Assembly: GCF_032884065.1 (NCBI RefSeq) | Contig: NW_027062665.1 | Location: forward strand, 3,029,266 to 3,093,265 | Length of the DNA stretch: 64,000 bases | Direction: 5' to 3' | Source: Artemia franciscana | Taxonomy: Eukaryota > Arthropoda > Branchiopoda > Anostraca > Artemiidae | Shown: piece by piece, positions 1 through 13,640 of the stretch | Layout: each line of letters starts with the position of its first letter | How positions within the stretch are numbered: position 1 is the stretch's first letter | Notes under the pieces: generated by a model | The model's input: only the letters and a program-made list of their open reading frames with translations | The model's database searches: none | What the model was told of the DNA's origin: nothing | Program-made: the position numbers and the translations under genes

Positions 1-2990
1 GTTTTTTTTTTTTATTTCAAAGATCATATAACCGAAACTCCGGGGTCGACAAAATCCCCCAGGGCTTGGAGGCAGGCGTTGTAGGTAATGCCCTTGGGAC
101 ATATATGGTTGATGTGGAAGGGATGTTCGTATAAACTTCAGAAAGGTTCACTTTATTGGAAATTGAAAGCTCTAGTTCAGTTTTTAAGAGTCAAGGGAGA
201 TCGGAGGGATCTCCATGGGAGATCCCTATGTCCCCTTTCCCCCAAATGCATTTGATAAAAAATCTGTTAAAGATTGTTGAAAGGTCAAATAAAAAAAAAC
301 TCCAGTGTCGACACAAGCCCCCAGGGCCCGGCGGAGGTGTTGTTAAGCGCTGGGGATATATATGGTTTTTATGGAAGCGTTGCCTCAACAAAATTCAGAG
401 ACGGCTCATTTGAATGGAAATTGAAAATTTTAGTTCACTTTTTAAGAGCCAAAAGAGATCAAAAGGCAACTGGTAGTCCCACGGCCTTGTCCCTCAAACC
501 CATCAGATACAAATTTTGAGATAGACATTTTTTTTTAAATAGTTCAAAGGTCATATAACAAAAATCCCTTTGTCAACACAATCCCCCAGTGCCAGGGGGA
601 AGGCATTGTAAGTTATGTCCATGGGGTATATATGGTTCTTATGAAAGGGATGCTCATATAAGCTTCAGAGAGGACTCATTTGATCGGAAACTGAAAGTTC
701 TAGCTCACTATAAGAGTCAAAAGAGATCGGAGGGCAAATAACCCCTCCACGCCCTTTTCCCCCAAAACTCATCCGATAAACATTTTGAGATAGCCATTTT
801 GTTAAAAATTGTTCAAATAAGAAAAACTCGGATATCTACGCAACCCCCCAGGGCCGGGGGCAGGCGTTGTAAGTAATGCTCTGGGGGTATATAGGGTTCT
901 TATGGTAGGGACGTTCGTAGTAACTTGGGAGAGGACTCATTTGATTGGAAATTGAAAGTCCTAGTTCAGTTTAAAGAGTCAAAAGAGATCCGAGGGTAAG
1001 TAGCCCCCTAGTCCTTCCCCCCCAAACCCATCCGATACAAATATTGAGATAGACATTTTTTTAAAATAGCTCAAACATCAAATAACGAAAACTCCTGGGT
1101 CGAACAAAAACCCCCAGAGGCCAGGGGCAAGTGTTTTAAGATATGCCCCGGAAGGTTATAGGGTTTTTATGTAAGAGGGTGGTCCTATAAAATTCGAAGG
1201 TGGCTAATCAGATTGGAAGTTGATAGTTCTAGTTCACTTCTTAAGAGTCAAAAGAGATCCGAGTGCAAATAGCCTCACAGCCTCCCCTTAGCCCATTTCC
1301 CCCAGATCCATCCGATTCAAATTTTGAGATAGTCATTTTGTTAAAATAGTTCAAAATATCAGATAACAAAAACTCGTGGGTCGACACAACCCCCTGGAGC
1401 CCAGGAGAAAGTGTTTTAAGTTATGCCCGAGAGGCATATAAGGTTTTTATGTAAGGGATAATTATATAAACTTTGAAGGTGGCTCGCTTGATTGGAAATG
1501 GAAAGTTCTAGTTACCTTTTATGAGTCACAAGTTAACAGAGAGCATCTACCTCTCTGACACAAGCACCTCTCTTCTCCAAATGTATCAAATGCAAATTTT
1601 GAGATAGCCATTTCGTTTGAAATAGCCGAACAATAAGATAATAAAAACTTCGTTGTCAACATACCCCCCCTCCAGAGCTGGGGAAGGGCTGTGACTTATG
1701 CCGCGGGGGCATATAAGGTTTCAATGGAAGAGGTGGTCAAATAAACTTTGGAGGCAACTCAAATGATTGAAAATTGAAACTTCTGGCGTACCTTTTGAGA
1801 TTCAAAAGTTATTCGGTGGCGACTAGCCCCCCTCACCTTCCTCCTAACCTTCTTTTCCCCAAATGCGTCCAATCGAATTTTTTATATTGTTGTTCTGTTC
1901 AAATAGACAAACAAGAATATAACAAAAACTCCAGGGATAAAACAGCCCCTCCCCCCCAGAATCCACGGGCAAGCTTTGTAAAATGTACCCTGGGAGCATA
2001 TTTTATGCTCTATTCCCTCTTTTTTTATCATTTTATCTCTATTTTTTATGCTCTATTCCTTTTTCTTATGGAATAGATGGTTGTATAAACCTCAGAGGGG
2101 GCTTATTTGATTGTAAACCAGAATTTCTAGTACTCTTCCCAAGAGTCAAAAGTGATTGGAGGGCAAGTAGCCCCTCTCCTAAGGCACTTTTTCCCCGAAT
2201 GTACCCTATTGAAACTTTTATAACGAAAACTTCGGGTCTGACACATCCCCTCAAAGCCCGGGGCAATTATTGTAAGCTATGACCAAAGGGAATATAAGTT
2301 TTATGTAAAGGGTGGTTGTATAAACTTCAGAGATGGCTTGTTTGATTGGAAATTGAAAGTTCTATTTACTTTTTTAAGAATCTTCAAAAGTGATTGAAGG
2401 GTATCTCCCCTCCCTCCCCCTTCCCCCTCACGCCTTTTCCCCTAATACATCCGATAAAAATTTTGGGATAGCTATTTTATTTAAAATAGTCCAAAATTCA
2501 AATTACTATAAATTAGGGGTTGAGAAATCCTCCTTAGCACCCGGACAAGAATGGTAACTTATGTAAGTTGTAAGTTCTTAAGAATTAAAAGTGATCAAAA
2601 TGTAACAAGCCCCCCCCCTCCTCTGTCTCTTATTTCTCTAAATGCATCGTATGAAAATTTAAAAATAAGTATTTTGATCAAAATAGTCTAAAATTCAATT
2701 TACTATAACTTAGGGGTTGATAAATCTTCCCTAGCCCCCAGGGCAAGGATTGTAACTTTTGCAATTTGCCCATTATTAGAATGTAAGGTTCTGTGGAAGG
2801 GATCCGTCATATTAACTTAGAAGGGGGCTCATTCGATTGGAGATTGAAACTTCTAGCTCTTTTTCAAGAATCTAAAGTGATCAATAACCAAATAGCCCAA
2901 GCCCTACTTTCCCAAAGGGCGTCCTGTCAAAATTTAGAGATAGCCATTTTGTTCAAATAGTTCAAATTCCAAATAATTATCCTTCCGGGG
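1..2990 (+). repeat. Tandem repeat array A, plus orientation, about 11 diverged units
   Basis: A degenerate unit of roughly 260-300 bp recurs about eleven times. A GTCGAC-like core followed by a run of C appears near 47, 307, 572, 834, 1099, 1379, 1656, 1937, 2236, 2519 and 2717. Each unit then has an ATATATGG-like stretch, 'TTGATTGGAAATTGAAAG', 'AGAGTCAAAAG', a C-rich block and 'GAGATAGCCATTTTGTT'. The same unit occurs on the opposite strand from 18.7 to 27.3 kb and near 46.2-47.3 kb. Short open frames inside it are translations of the repeat, not genes. The array may start before the window. I do not recognise a named family. Confidence 0.85.
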
Positions 2991-3840
2991 CTACTCTGTT
3001 TGTTTCAAGCTAGATTTACACATTCAATTTAAGTGTCACTCGTTTTAAGATTTATTTACTCATTTATTTTAGTAATTATTGTTTGTTTCTTTGCTATGAC
3101 TGTTTATTTAATTTCTGTTCGTTTTGAGTTTCATTTATGCCTCAATAGCAAAATATATTTGTTCGTTTTAAGCTTGATTTGCTTAAGCTTTATATTTAAC
3201 TTCAGCTTTACACGTTTTGAGATTTATTCATTCATTGATATTGGTACCTGCTGTATGTCTTTTTGCTATGATTTTCTATTTAATTTCTTTTCGTTTTGAG
3301 TTATCCTTCAATAATAATTTCTGGTTGTTTTGAGTTTGTGTTATTGTAGGTTTCTATTTCTTCTGATGTTAAGTTTAATATAACCTTTACTGTTCATTAG
3401 AAAACTTCTTTTTCGGATATTTTTTAATAATAGAAAATAAAGGACTTATTTGTCTGCTATAATGCTTGGTTTTTAGTTTAGGTTTGATTTTTAAAATGCT
3501 TTAGAAGGTACAGTAATTACTAAAATGTTCAAATACTGAATAAAAGGCCATTTCATGATTTGTCTTTTATTGAATTTTAGTTCTATTGTCACATATGCTT
3601 GACGCTTTATATATAGAAAAAATTTGATATTGACTCTTGGAAATTAGTAGTGGGCCTGCCAACTGTACGATTTTAGCAATGAAATTATGGATAAAGTTTT
3701 TTTTTCAGCAACTAAACCAAATTTTCCAATCCAACAGTTTTTAGCTTAGAAAATTTGCTTAATGAATACCCTACAATTTTAACAGCCAACAGAATAAGAT
3801 AACAGTTGTATTTTTCTTTTTTGCCATGAAAGTTCACTAT
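2991..3840. other. AT-rich intergenic stretch with an imperfect direct repeat
   Basis: No gene is recognised. Two similar segments, near 3042-3127 and 3214-3300, lie about 172 bp apart; both contain a 'TTTTRAGATTTATT' start and a 'TTTCTKTTCGTTTTGAG' end. The open frame covering 3033-3299 is low-complexity Phe/Ile/Leu-rich translation of this AT-rich DNA and has no support as a gene. Confidence 0.5.
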
Positions 3841-4197
3841 AGCCTGAAATCTAGAAATACGCTTTAAATAGAGTTAGACCAGAAAGATAATTTTGAAATC
3901 AGTTTAGTTCAATCGGGTTTATTAAAAAAAAAAATTACAACAGTCATAACATACATAATCTCTCGTCTCTATGCAAAAATGCATGCTGACATGTCACCAC
4001 AATCTCATTTCAGTTATACTAAGATAAGCTATCTGCTCTGGTTACCATGGACGAAAGTAATTAATACTGATCAATCATTATAGCTCTTTTATTTCCAGAG
4101 AATTTTGTCACTACTCTCTTTACTAAAATCTGAGTGCTGTATCCAAGTGTTGATCATAGTATTATTTCTTTCATCAATTGCATCAAATCTATTCTAG
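3841..4197 (+). other. Conserved block upstream of exon A1 (candidate 5' leader or promoter region)
   Basis: This block aligns well with 41281-41576 and 57720-58064, the segments upstream of exons A2 and A3. All three copies contain a pyrimidine tract ending in CAG (near 4098 here), then a stretch with stops in every useful frame, then a second pyrimidine tract ending in CTAG or ATAG directly before exon A. The segment between the two acceptors could be 5' untranslated exon sequence, or simply intron kept by duplication. No TATA box or initiator can be assigned with confidence. Confidence 0.4.
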
Positions 4198-4274
4198 ATG
4201 TTTCATGGACTTGCATCAAATTTCTAACATGGAGGCACTCATCACAACTTCTGAGGGTACTTTCATTAAAAAAG
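4198..4274 (+). CDS. Exon A1, candidate first coding exon of zinc-finger gene unit 1
   Basis: A short exon with a candidate ATG at 4229, in frame with an earlier ATG at 4205. From 4229 it encodes MEALITTSEGTFIKK plus one base of the next codon. It follows a pyrimidine tract and TAG acceptor (ends 4197) and ends at a perfect GTAAGT donor (4275). Copies A2 (41577) and A3 (58065) encode MAELITTSECFLIKK and MAELITISEGFLIKK and keep the same donor. The phase-1 end joins exon B1 to make a Glu codon. Joined to B1 and C1, the frame from 4229 is 1284 nt with no stop before the terminal one. Whether 4205 or 4229 is used, and whether a 5' exon lies upstream, cannot be told. Function outside the zinc fingers is unknown. 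Confidence 0.6.
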
Positions 4275-5295
4275 GTAAGTTATATAGCTAAATTCTCTGT
4301 TAAAGAATAAAAGGAAAGCTGCTTTAATCTAGAAAATAATTTTCACTTTTTATCTTTCCTAATCCTTATTAGGAAATTTATCTAACCATAAATAATTTCT
4401 TAGACCACACTGCTTTTCCATTTACGAAACAAATAATTGAAGCAAATATATCATAATCAAGCAAATCGAAAAGCATAATCGAAGCAAATGAAAAAATCCA
4501 TTCAATTTATAATTCATAATTGTGTTTCATTAACCTGTAAGATTTTGATTGGATTTGGGGGTTGGGTGACCTCTTTTTCGTATTGTTACAAGTATTTATA
4601 TTTTTCATTTTTGATAGATCCCCATTTATACAGCGATTGTGGCAGAGGAAAGTGCCAATAGAAACAATTATTGCAGTTTTTTTCTAAAGTTACAGTCAAG
4701 TGCGGGAGTGTTTGTTTTAAAATGTGAGTTCTTGTTTCTTTTATATTTGATTGTTTATATTTTTAGTTTGGTTTAGTTGTCGTGGTATTTTTATAATGTC
4801 TTAAAAATAGTCTTAAATTGTTGTAATTTTCTCCTTTTTTGTTTTTTTTTCCCCGTTGAGAAAGGCTCCCGGAGGTGGGGCCGAAATATTCGGAGTATTT
4901 TTATTTTTTGTTAGTTAAAGTGTAGTTTTTATTTTATTTTGTTGTCACTGCTTTAATATAAAAAAATTAAACCCGTTTTTTCTTCAATTATTGGTTTCGT
5001 TATCTAACCATTAAGAGCCGAGGGCTGATAAAAAGGGATATTTTGTGTAACATTAGCTCCATTTTTTTCCATATATAAACTCAATTTATTAGTTATAGTT
5101 ATTAAATTTTGAAAGACAATTAATCATAGGTATTTTTAATTGTCTCAAAAAATGTCTGTTTCTGTGACAAAAAAAAATGTTTCATTTTTTGGTGCATTTA
5201 GTTATTTAATATTCAAATTTTTTCTTGTTAAATGAATCGTTTTTAATTTACCTATTCCAGGAACTTCTATTTTAATGGAATTCCATGAATTTTGT
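4275..5295. other. Start of unit 1 intron 1
   Basis: The segment is AT-rich and has no coding signal. Positions 4275-4370 and 5005-5100 align with the start of unit 2 intron 1 (41643-41730 and 41785-41880). The roughly 640 bp between them is absent from units 2 and 3, so it is an insertion here or a deletion there. It contains a long T/C-rich stretch near 4830-4855. Positions 5240-5295 resemble sequence found again at about 16930-16995, so this host segment flanks the whole 11.6 kb block inserted between them. Confidence 0.5.
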
Positions 5296-5628
5296 TTGGC
5301 TGTTAGAGTGTTTTTTGAAAACGCTGTTGCGCTGGCTAATGCACTTCGACTTGGTATAAAGATTGGGTATGAGATATATCGAGTTTACGAATACCAACGC
5401 CCACCCAAATGCTGTTATAATTGCCAATCACCAAATCACTTAAAATCAAATTGTGATAAAGAAAAATGCTGCTCCCGTTGCGCAGGGCAACATGAATCCT
5501 CGCCTGATTCTCCGTGCCAGGCTACACCAAAATGTGCGAACTGTCAAGGCAATCATGTGTCATTTTCAATGAAATGCCGAATTCTTCGTGAACTTCTGTC
5601 GAAACGATCGTCCTATACTAGAAAATGA
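5275..5628 (+). pseudogene. LINE ORF1 remnant with zinc-knuckle motifs
   Basis: The 117-residue frame has a basic-hydrophobic segment (ENAVALANALRLGIKIGYEI), then a run of CCHC-type knuckles: CYNCQSPNHLKSNC, CCSRCAGQHESSPDSPC and CANCQGNHVSFSMKC. Such knuckles mark the nucleic-acid-binding ORF1 (gag-like) protein of many LINEs. The first eight or so codons come from host intron sequence that matches 16985 and 44160, so the ATG at 5275 is not the element's start and most of the N-terminal half of ORF1 is missing. The stop overlaps the ORF2 ATG by one base (ATGA at 5625), as in elements with coupled ORF2 translation. Confidence 0.75.
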
Positions 5629-6782
5629 GTGCTAAGACTAATTTCACTATATGTTCGTTCAATATTAACGGTACTAAGGATAAAGACGTTTCTTTAGATC
5701 AGAAATTAGAAAATTTTGATGTTTTATTCCTCCAGGAGCATCTCCTACCTTTAGTGGGCTTAAACTCCCTACAGAGAAGTAACGAACACTCAGTTTTTTC
5801 TAAAAGTGCACGCAAAACCTCTGGCAGACCATCAGGTAGCCTAGCATGTTTAATAAAAAAGACGCTGTTTTCACCACCCCCTTTATGCTATCACGAGAGT
5901 GATTGTTATATTGCTATTCGTCTTGCCAACCTTGTCCTCATTAATGTTTATCTCCCCTGCGACCAGAAATCCCTCCGAAGTTTAACTAAATTTACAAAGT
6001 TTTGCGCATTAATAAAAAGTCTTTTGAATGGCATTGAGAGTAGTGGACTGGATTGGTTATTAATCGGTGATCTGAACTGTAACATTAACTCTTCATCAGT
6101 GCGGACTGAGCTTCTGTTAGATTCCTTACCGAATAGTTACAAAATTTTGAAGAAAGATGCCTCCCATTCCTATATCCATAATAGTGGCTCACTTTCAGAC
6201 ATTGACCATTATATCGTTTCTTCTGGTCTCATCTGTGGCGAAGTCCATGTTGATCAGGATGAACGTGATTACGACCATCTCCCCCTATCCCTCACTGTTA
6301 CCCTTAATGCTACTGCGGAGAAGAACCTTCGTCCCAATTCTAAAAAATGGATTTCTAAAAGAGAATGGAACAAAGCTGACTGGCCTCTTTATTTTTCTAC
6401 GCTTGTTAGCCTTCTATCAACGATTAAAGTCCCTTGTAATCTGTTGTGTACAAGCGTTGGGTCCCCACAAGCCAGAATTCAGCTTAATATTTATTATAGC
6501 CACATTGTATCGTGCTTAAAGAGGTCTGAAGAAGTAGCCGTTCCCCTATGTCGCTTTAGAGCAAAAACAAGAAGTTCAATTTGGAAGAATGACCCAGAGC
6601 TCAAAACAATAAAAAATCGGGCTAAGTTGTGGCTAAAAATTTGGATAGCTTGCGGCCGCCCCTTAGGGGGTAATGTTTTCGATATTAAACAAAGAACAAA
6701 GCTTGATTTTAAACGCTATCTTCGAAAATTAGGTACAATGGTGCTGAATTTCCTAAGTCTCCTAGCCAGTGGAAAAAAGTGA
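5625..6782 (+). pseudogene. LINE ORF2, N-terminal endonuclease part
   Basis: The 385 codons encode an apurinic/apyrimidinic-type endonuclease, which nicks target DNA for retrotransposition. Visible motifs in order are SFNINGTKDK near the N-terminus, FLQEHLL (catalytic Glu), LIGDLNCNIN (Asp and Asn), then GSLSDIDHYIVS and DYDHLPL (the SDH-like C-terminal catalytic pair). The frame starts at the ATG that overlaps the ORF1 stop. It ends at a TGA (6780-6782), and the reverse transcriptase continues in the same frame two codons later, so the stop is a single point lesion within one ORF2. The rest of the frame appears open. Confidence 0.85.
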
Positions 6783-6785
6783 TCA

Positions 6786-8169
6786 ATGTCGCGAAGTTTG
6801 ATAGATCGCCTACGGCTGACCGAATCCCTAATGTATCATGGATCAATCATTATAGTAACATTTTTCGATACAGTGATATATGCGGTTCATTTTCGTTTTG
6901 CCAACCTCTGTTCTAATCTGTTGCCTAACAAAATCATTCAAGGTCATGTACCTCCCGTTAGTGTTGACCGTGTCAAAAGAAGTGTAGAGAGACTTAAATC
7001 GAAATCTTATGATATAGACGGGATCAGTGCTTTTCACCTCAACATCGATTCGGAGGAATTAGTTTATCACTTGCAGTTACTTTTTCAGATGTGTTTATGC
7101 TCTTCTTTAGTCCCTGATTCTTTTTTAGTTGGTAACATTACGTCAATTTTGAAACGCGGCAAGGACCCAACTAGTTGCGCTTCGTATAGTCCTATTACGG
7201 TGTCTTGTACTTTAAGTAAAGTATTTGAATATGTTTTGCTCCCTGATCTCCTGTCTAATGTAGATTATATGTCTAATCAGTTTGGCTTTAAGCCGTATAT
7301 AGGATGCCAACATGCTCATCGTGCTATAGTTTCGCTATTACTTGAAGCGCATAAAAATGGTTTTGAGGTTCATTTTTGTGCACTCGATGTTCCAAAAGCT
7401 TTTGATTCAATTTGTCATAGCCAACTTTGGTATTCTTTAATCCAACTTGGTGCAAATGTGTCTATTATATCAACTCTTCGTTTTTGGTATGCTAATTCAT
7501 ATGTTCGACTCAAGTCAGGTGACACCTACGTTGGTAATATCCCCATCCGTTCTGGTCTTAGGCAAGGAGGAGTCTTATCCCCTTATCTTTTTAATGCTTG
7601 TCTTTATTCTGTTTTGCCACGTATTAATCCATCATGTTTTTTAGGCCTAACTAATCTTTCGTACATTGCATATGCAGATGATTTACTTTTGATCAGCCGC
7701 ACTAAATCTAGCCTAATTAAGTCGACCCAGCTTGTTTCTAAGTCTTTTGAGGAAATCGGCCTCAAACTTAATACTGAAAAATGTGAATATTTAGTTTTTA
7801 ATGCTAAGCATCAAAGTAGTGATCTTGATTGTGGTTATTTTTCAGTTAAGCTCGTTTCTTTGATTCGGTGGCTTGGTATTAGTATTTGTTCATCTTTATC
7901 GGCTTTTCGATCCTGTGGGCTAAATGATATTAAAAGTAAACTTGAAAAAGGGTACGCGAAAATTGTCCCGAACCGAGGCAGATTTTCACGAAAGGCTTTA
8001 TCCAGACTTTATTCTACATATTGCGATCATTCTATATTGTTTCTTTCCGGTTTGCGCCCGTTGTTTAATAATCAAGATTTGCAGGGCATAAGAGTTATGT
8101 ATTTTCGTTATTGTAAATATTTATTGTATCTGCCGCGTTCTTATAGAAATCAGAAGATTATCAGAAAGT
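6786..8169 (+). pseudogene. LINE ORF2, reverse transcriptase part
   Basis: This continues ORF2 in the same frame after the TGA. Reverse transcriptase motifs are visible in order: DIDGISAFHL, YSPITVSCTLSKVFE, QFGFKPYIGCQHA, FCALDVPKAFDSI (catalytic Asp region), LRQGGVLSPYLFNA, and IAYADDLLL with the catalytic Asp pair, followed by KLNTEKCEYLVF and IRWLGISI of the thumb region. The reaction is target-primed reverse transcription of the element RNA. The C-terminal part reads into a TG microsatellite at 8172 and element homology ends there. The full open frame, running on to 8660 through the Cys-Val repeat, is an artefact of that microsatellite. Confidence 0.85.
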
Positions 8170-8171
8170 TT

Positions 8172-10740
<2,569 letters not shown>

Positions 10741-11110
10741 TGTTGCGAGAGGGTTCATTCTGACGGAAGTTAAAAGTTCTTGTGCCCTTTTCAAGTGATC
10801 AAAAATATTGTAGGGCACCTAGACCCCCTCCCACGCTCATTTTTTTCCCAAAGTCAACGGATCAAAATTCTGAGATAGCCATTTTGTTTAGAATAGTCAA
10901 AAAACCTAATAACTATGTCTTTGGGGCCACAAGCTACAAACTTTTACCAGTGTTTACATATAGTAATCGTTATTGGGAAGTGTACAGACGTTTTCAGGGA
11001 ATTTTTTCCTGCATAGGGAGGGGGTTGAGGGAAGGGGGTTACATCGAAGGATCTTTCCATGGAGGAATTTTTCATGGGAGGAGAGAATTTCCATGAAGGG
11101 GGCACAGGAT
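10741..11110 (+). repeat. Composite repeat C, plus copy (array A half-unit plus a specific tail)
   Basis: The first half (10750-10900) is an array A-like segment ending in GAGATAGCCATTTTGTTT. The second half (10905-11105) is a distinct sequence with TTTGGGGCCAC, GTTTACATA, TATTGGGAAGTGTACAGACG and a G-rich block. The same composite is found inverted at 12410-12770. The open frames at 10782-11096 (plus) and 12426-12812 (minus) are therefore copies of one repeat, not genes. Confidence 0.7.
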
Positions 11111-11160
11111 TTTGTAATATTATTTAAAACAAAAAACAATGAAAAGACAAATATGAAAAA

Positions 11161-11405
11161 GTTTTTTTAACTAAAAATAAGAAGCAGCATTAAGACAAAA
11201 CGAACAGAAATTATTACGCATATGAGGGGCTTATCTCCTCCTAAATACCCTGCTCTTTACGCTAAAGTATTTTTAATAATTTCAACTATTTCTTCTACGG
11301 TCTTTGTGATTCAGGGGTCATTCTTAAAGAATTGGGACAAAATTTAAGCTGAAGTGTAAAGAGCAATTTATTAAAGGGGGTCAAGCCCCCTCATATACGT
11401 AATAA
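11161..11405. repeat. Hairpin repeat, decayed copy 1
   Basis: The copy starts with the family's lead sequence (an AACTAAAAATAAG-like version of CTGAAAGTAAGGAG and CGAACAGAAATTA). It continues with a degenerate left arm (11210-11270, ending CTCTTTACGCTAAAG) and a degenerate right arm (about 11357-11405, GTGTAAAGAGC to CATATACGTAA). The best-preserved copy is at 62220-62455. Confidence 0.6.
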
Positions 11406-11430
11406 AAATATACGAATATAGAAGTTCATT

Positions 11431-11620
11431 ATGAAAGTTAATTCGGATGTTATGTATATTTTTATTGATAAAAACGTTCGTAATAAATTAAAAGTTCTAG
11501 TTGCCTTTTTAAATAACCAAGGGAATGAAGGGCAACTAAGCCTCCTCCCCCACTACTTTTTTCTCCAAATCGTCCGATCAAAACTAAGAAAAAGCCATTC
11601 AGCCAAAAAAAACATGCAAA
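11431..11620 (+). repeat. Isolated array A-like half-unit
   Basis: The segment around 11490-11600 contains AAAGTTCTAGTTGCC, GAAGGGCAACTA, a C-rich block, CTCCAAATCGTCCGATC and AAGCCATTCAG. These match the second half of the array A unit in plus orientation. The 66-residue frame across it has no other support. Confidence 0.55.
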
Positions 11621-11698
11621 TTTCGTTCTAAGTATTCATATGCGGAGAGCCAAAATCAAAACATGCATTAATTCAAAAACGTTCAGACATTAAATTTA

Positions 11699-11930
11699 AA
11701 AAAAAACAAGCTTTTTTAACTGAAAGTAAGGAGCGACATTAAAACTTAAAACGAACAGAAATTACTTTATATATGAAAGAGGCTGTTCCCTCCTCAACGC
11801 CCCGCTCTTTACGCTAAAGTTTTTCTCTGTTTTAAAAAGTAGACTTGAGCGAAAGAGTAAAACTTTAGCGCAAAGAGCGGGGCTTTCAGGAGAGAACAGT
11901 CCCCTTCACATACGGAGTAAGTATTATTTT
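11699..11930. repeat. Hairpin repeat, copy 2
   Basis: The lead sequence (CTGAAAGTAAGGAGCGACAT, AAAACGAACAGAAATTACT) is followed by a left arm at 11761-11819 and an imperfect complementary right arm at about 11862-11920. The loop contains TGTTTTAAAAAGTAGA, as in the other copies. The outer ends fall at TTACT... and ...GGAGTAA. This looks like a non-autonomous foldback (MITE-like) element. Confidence 0.75.
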
Positions 11931-11949
11931 CGTTTATAAAAAACTCTAT

Positions 11950-12121
11950 GATAGATTAGGTGCTGAGGCCTGTCAACGCTTGGGCCCTTACCACCCTTTG
12001 ATTAGACTGTATTAATTGTATTGTTTGTGTTATTTCGTTTTTCTTTCCTTAATGTTTTTACTCCGCTTAATTTGTCAAAACAAGCGGGTAACAAATAAAT
12101 TATTATTATTATTATTATTAA
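11950..12121 (+). mobile_element. 3' end of a LINE or SINE with an (ATT)n tail
   Basis: The segment is a T-rich 3' untranslated-like sequence ending GCGGGTAACAAATAAATTA, followed by (ATT)n to 12120. A related ending, GAGGGTAACAATAAATTATT, occurs at 30440-30468. A GGTAACAATAAATTATT-type end with an ATT microsatellite is typical of a 5'-truncated retroposon tail. No coding part is retained. Confidence 0.45.
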
Positions 12122-12265
12122 GGCTTAACTTCGGGAGGCTACAATATGCTTTCTTTAGGTTTTGAGAACTAAGCTTTCTTTAGGTTTGAGAACTAATCCA
12201 CTTGAAGCAAAAAATTCAGATTGATTGGCATTTTAGGTTTTTTTTTCATTTCCTATTATTATTTT

Positions 12266-12365
12266 TCATTTACTCCGTATATGAAACGGGTTGTCCCCTC
12301 CGCAATCCCTCGCTCTTTACGCTAAAGCTTTTAATTGTTTTAAAAAGCAGAATTGTGGCAAAGAG
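12266..12365. repeat. Hairpin repeat, truncated copy 3
   Basis: Only the left arm (from TACTCCGTATATGAAACGGG to CTCTTTACGCTAAAGC) and the loop remain. The right arm is lost at about 12365. It directly precedes the inverted copy of composite repeat C. Confidence 0.75.
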
Positions 12366-12409
12366 TCATGTTTATTTTTTCATTGTTTTTTTTTTATATT
12401 AATGCTAGA

Positions 12410-12770
12410 AAATCTCGCGCCCTTTTCATTGAATTTCTCTTCCCCCATGACATGCTAGAAAATCCCGCGCCATTTTCATTGAATTTTTCTTCCCCCGTGA
12501 CATATTCCTCCAAGGTAAGATCCTCCCACATAGCCCCCTCTCCTCAACCCCACCCCCAAACCAAAAAAAATCCCCCTGAAAACGTCTGTACACTTCCCAA
12601 TAACCAATACTGTATGTAAACACTGGACAAAGTTTGTAACTTGCAGCCCCTCCCCCAGGGACTTTGGGGGTATGAGTCATTCCAAAGACATAGTTATTAA
12701 GGTTTTCGACTATGTGGAACAAAATGGCTATCTCAAAATTTTGATCCTTTGACACAATAAATGAAAAAAA
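12410..12770 (-). repeat. Composite repeat C, minus copy, with a short tandem duplication
   Basis: This is the inverted counterpart of 10741-11110. Shared landmarks on the minus strand are the CCATTTTGTTCCACATAG region, the GTTTACATACAG stretch and the TGTACAGACG stretch. The G-rich side (12405-12500 on the plus strand) contains a tandem duplication of about 55 bp, with CTAGAAAATCYCGCGCC near 12405 and again near 12454. Confidence 0.65.
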
Positions 12771-12963
12771 AGCTGCATACATATTTGATTTAATATGTTG
12801 GCCATAATACATTACAGGTAATTATTTGGTAAAAAAAAAGTTTTCCTAATTTAGCCATTTAGATAAACGAGCACTTGAACAAGGTCTTGACCTTACTCAT
12901 CCATCCAATTACATAGGACAAAACAGTATAACCAATCCATTAGCCAAGTAATCATGTCCAAAA

Positions 12964-13640
12964 TCAAGCTAAGTTAACATTCATAAATGTTAGTTGTTGT
13001 ACAACTACAAGGAAAAGCACCTGGACTACAAGGACTGGCATTACCCCCCCCCCCCTATAAGAATTCCAATTATCTAGAATTCCAATAATCCAAGAATCTA
13101 GTTCTTGTAATGAATTATTGACACTCCAATATGGATTAGGATTAGAAAATGTTTTAATTCCCGAGCAATATGCCTTAAATTTATTTCTAATTTCCCCTAA
13201 AATACACGACAATTCAGACACCTTAATTCTGGCTACCTGGTACCTGGCTGCAGCAACAATAAAGCGTGGTTTAGGGGGATTCTTATGAAATTTTGCTGTC
13301 CAATATAAGAAAGGGACATTTTTATTATTATCATTAATTTTGATATTAAATTAAAAAAGTATGTCTTCTATTTTTCTCATTAAACTATTATTCTATTCTT
13401 GAACCATTTCATATGTATTTGTTTTGCGTAGATTCTTTTATGAAACATCATAATAGAGTCTCTGACAAATTATAGCAACATCATTATTAGCTTTATCAAC
13501 AAGAACAAATGCAAATTCATTATGTATATTAGCAATTGCCTGTTTTATCTTAGCATTATAAAGTATTGCCCCACTATTAAGATTATTGGCATTAGTATAT
13601 ATCTTATTCCTTATTCTAGTTACATTCAATTTTTTTCAAA
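12964..13640 (-). pseudogene. Reverse transcriptase fragment of the permuted Penelope-like element
   Basis: Minus-strand frames give, in order, EFAFVLVDKANNDVAIIC and LYYDVS (13629-13438), then LRKTNTYEMVQE (about 13440-13380), then NVPFLYWTAKFHKNPPKPRF (about 13320-13261), then RYQVARIKVSELSCILGEI and FKAYCSGIKTFSNPNPYWSV (13221 downward). These match the fingers-region pattern of Penelope-like reverse transcriptases (V.V..DKA.NN....C..YY, LYW..K.HKNP...RFI, YC.GI...G...YW...NS). The palm motifs, including the catalytic YxDD, are absent; the sequence ends near 12964. Confidence 0.75.

Larger units (their letters stand above)
5296..8170 (+). mobile_element. Non-LTR retrotransposon (LINE), 5'-truncated, inside unit 1 intron 1
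   Basis: In order, the element has a zinc-knuckle ORF1 remnant, an apurinic-type endonuclease and a reverse transcriptase, all on the plus strand. The 5' boundary is placed where similarity to host intron copies (16930-16995 and 44140-44175) ends. The 3' end is lost in a long TG microsatellite; no poly-A tail or 3' untranslated region is recognised. ORF2 has one in-frame stop between its two halves, so this copy could not make a full-length protein. I cannot assign the clade securely without a tree. Confidence 0.85.

Noticed and set aside
1-2990. Possible CRISPR-like or regularly spaced array
   Set aside because: Units are about 260-300 bp, diverged and contiguous, with no short exact repeats and unique spacers; the genome is eukaryotic.
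3033-3299. An 88-codon hydrophobic frame that could be a membrane protein
   Set aside because: It spans an AT-rich imperfect direct repeat, and its Phe/Ile/Leu content follows from T-rich sequence. No copy or start context supports it.
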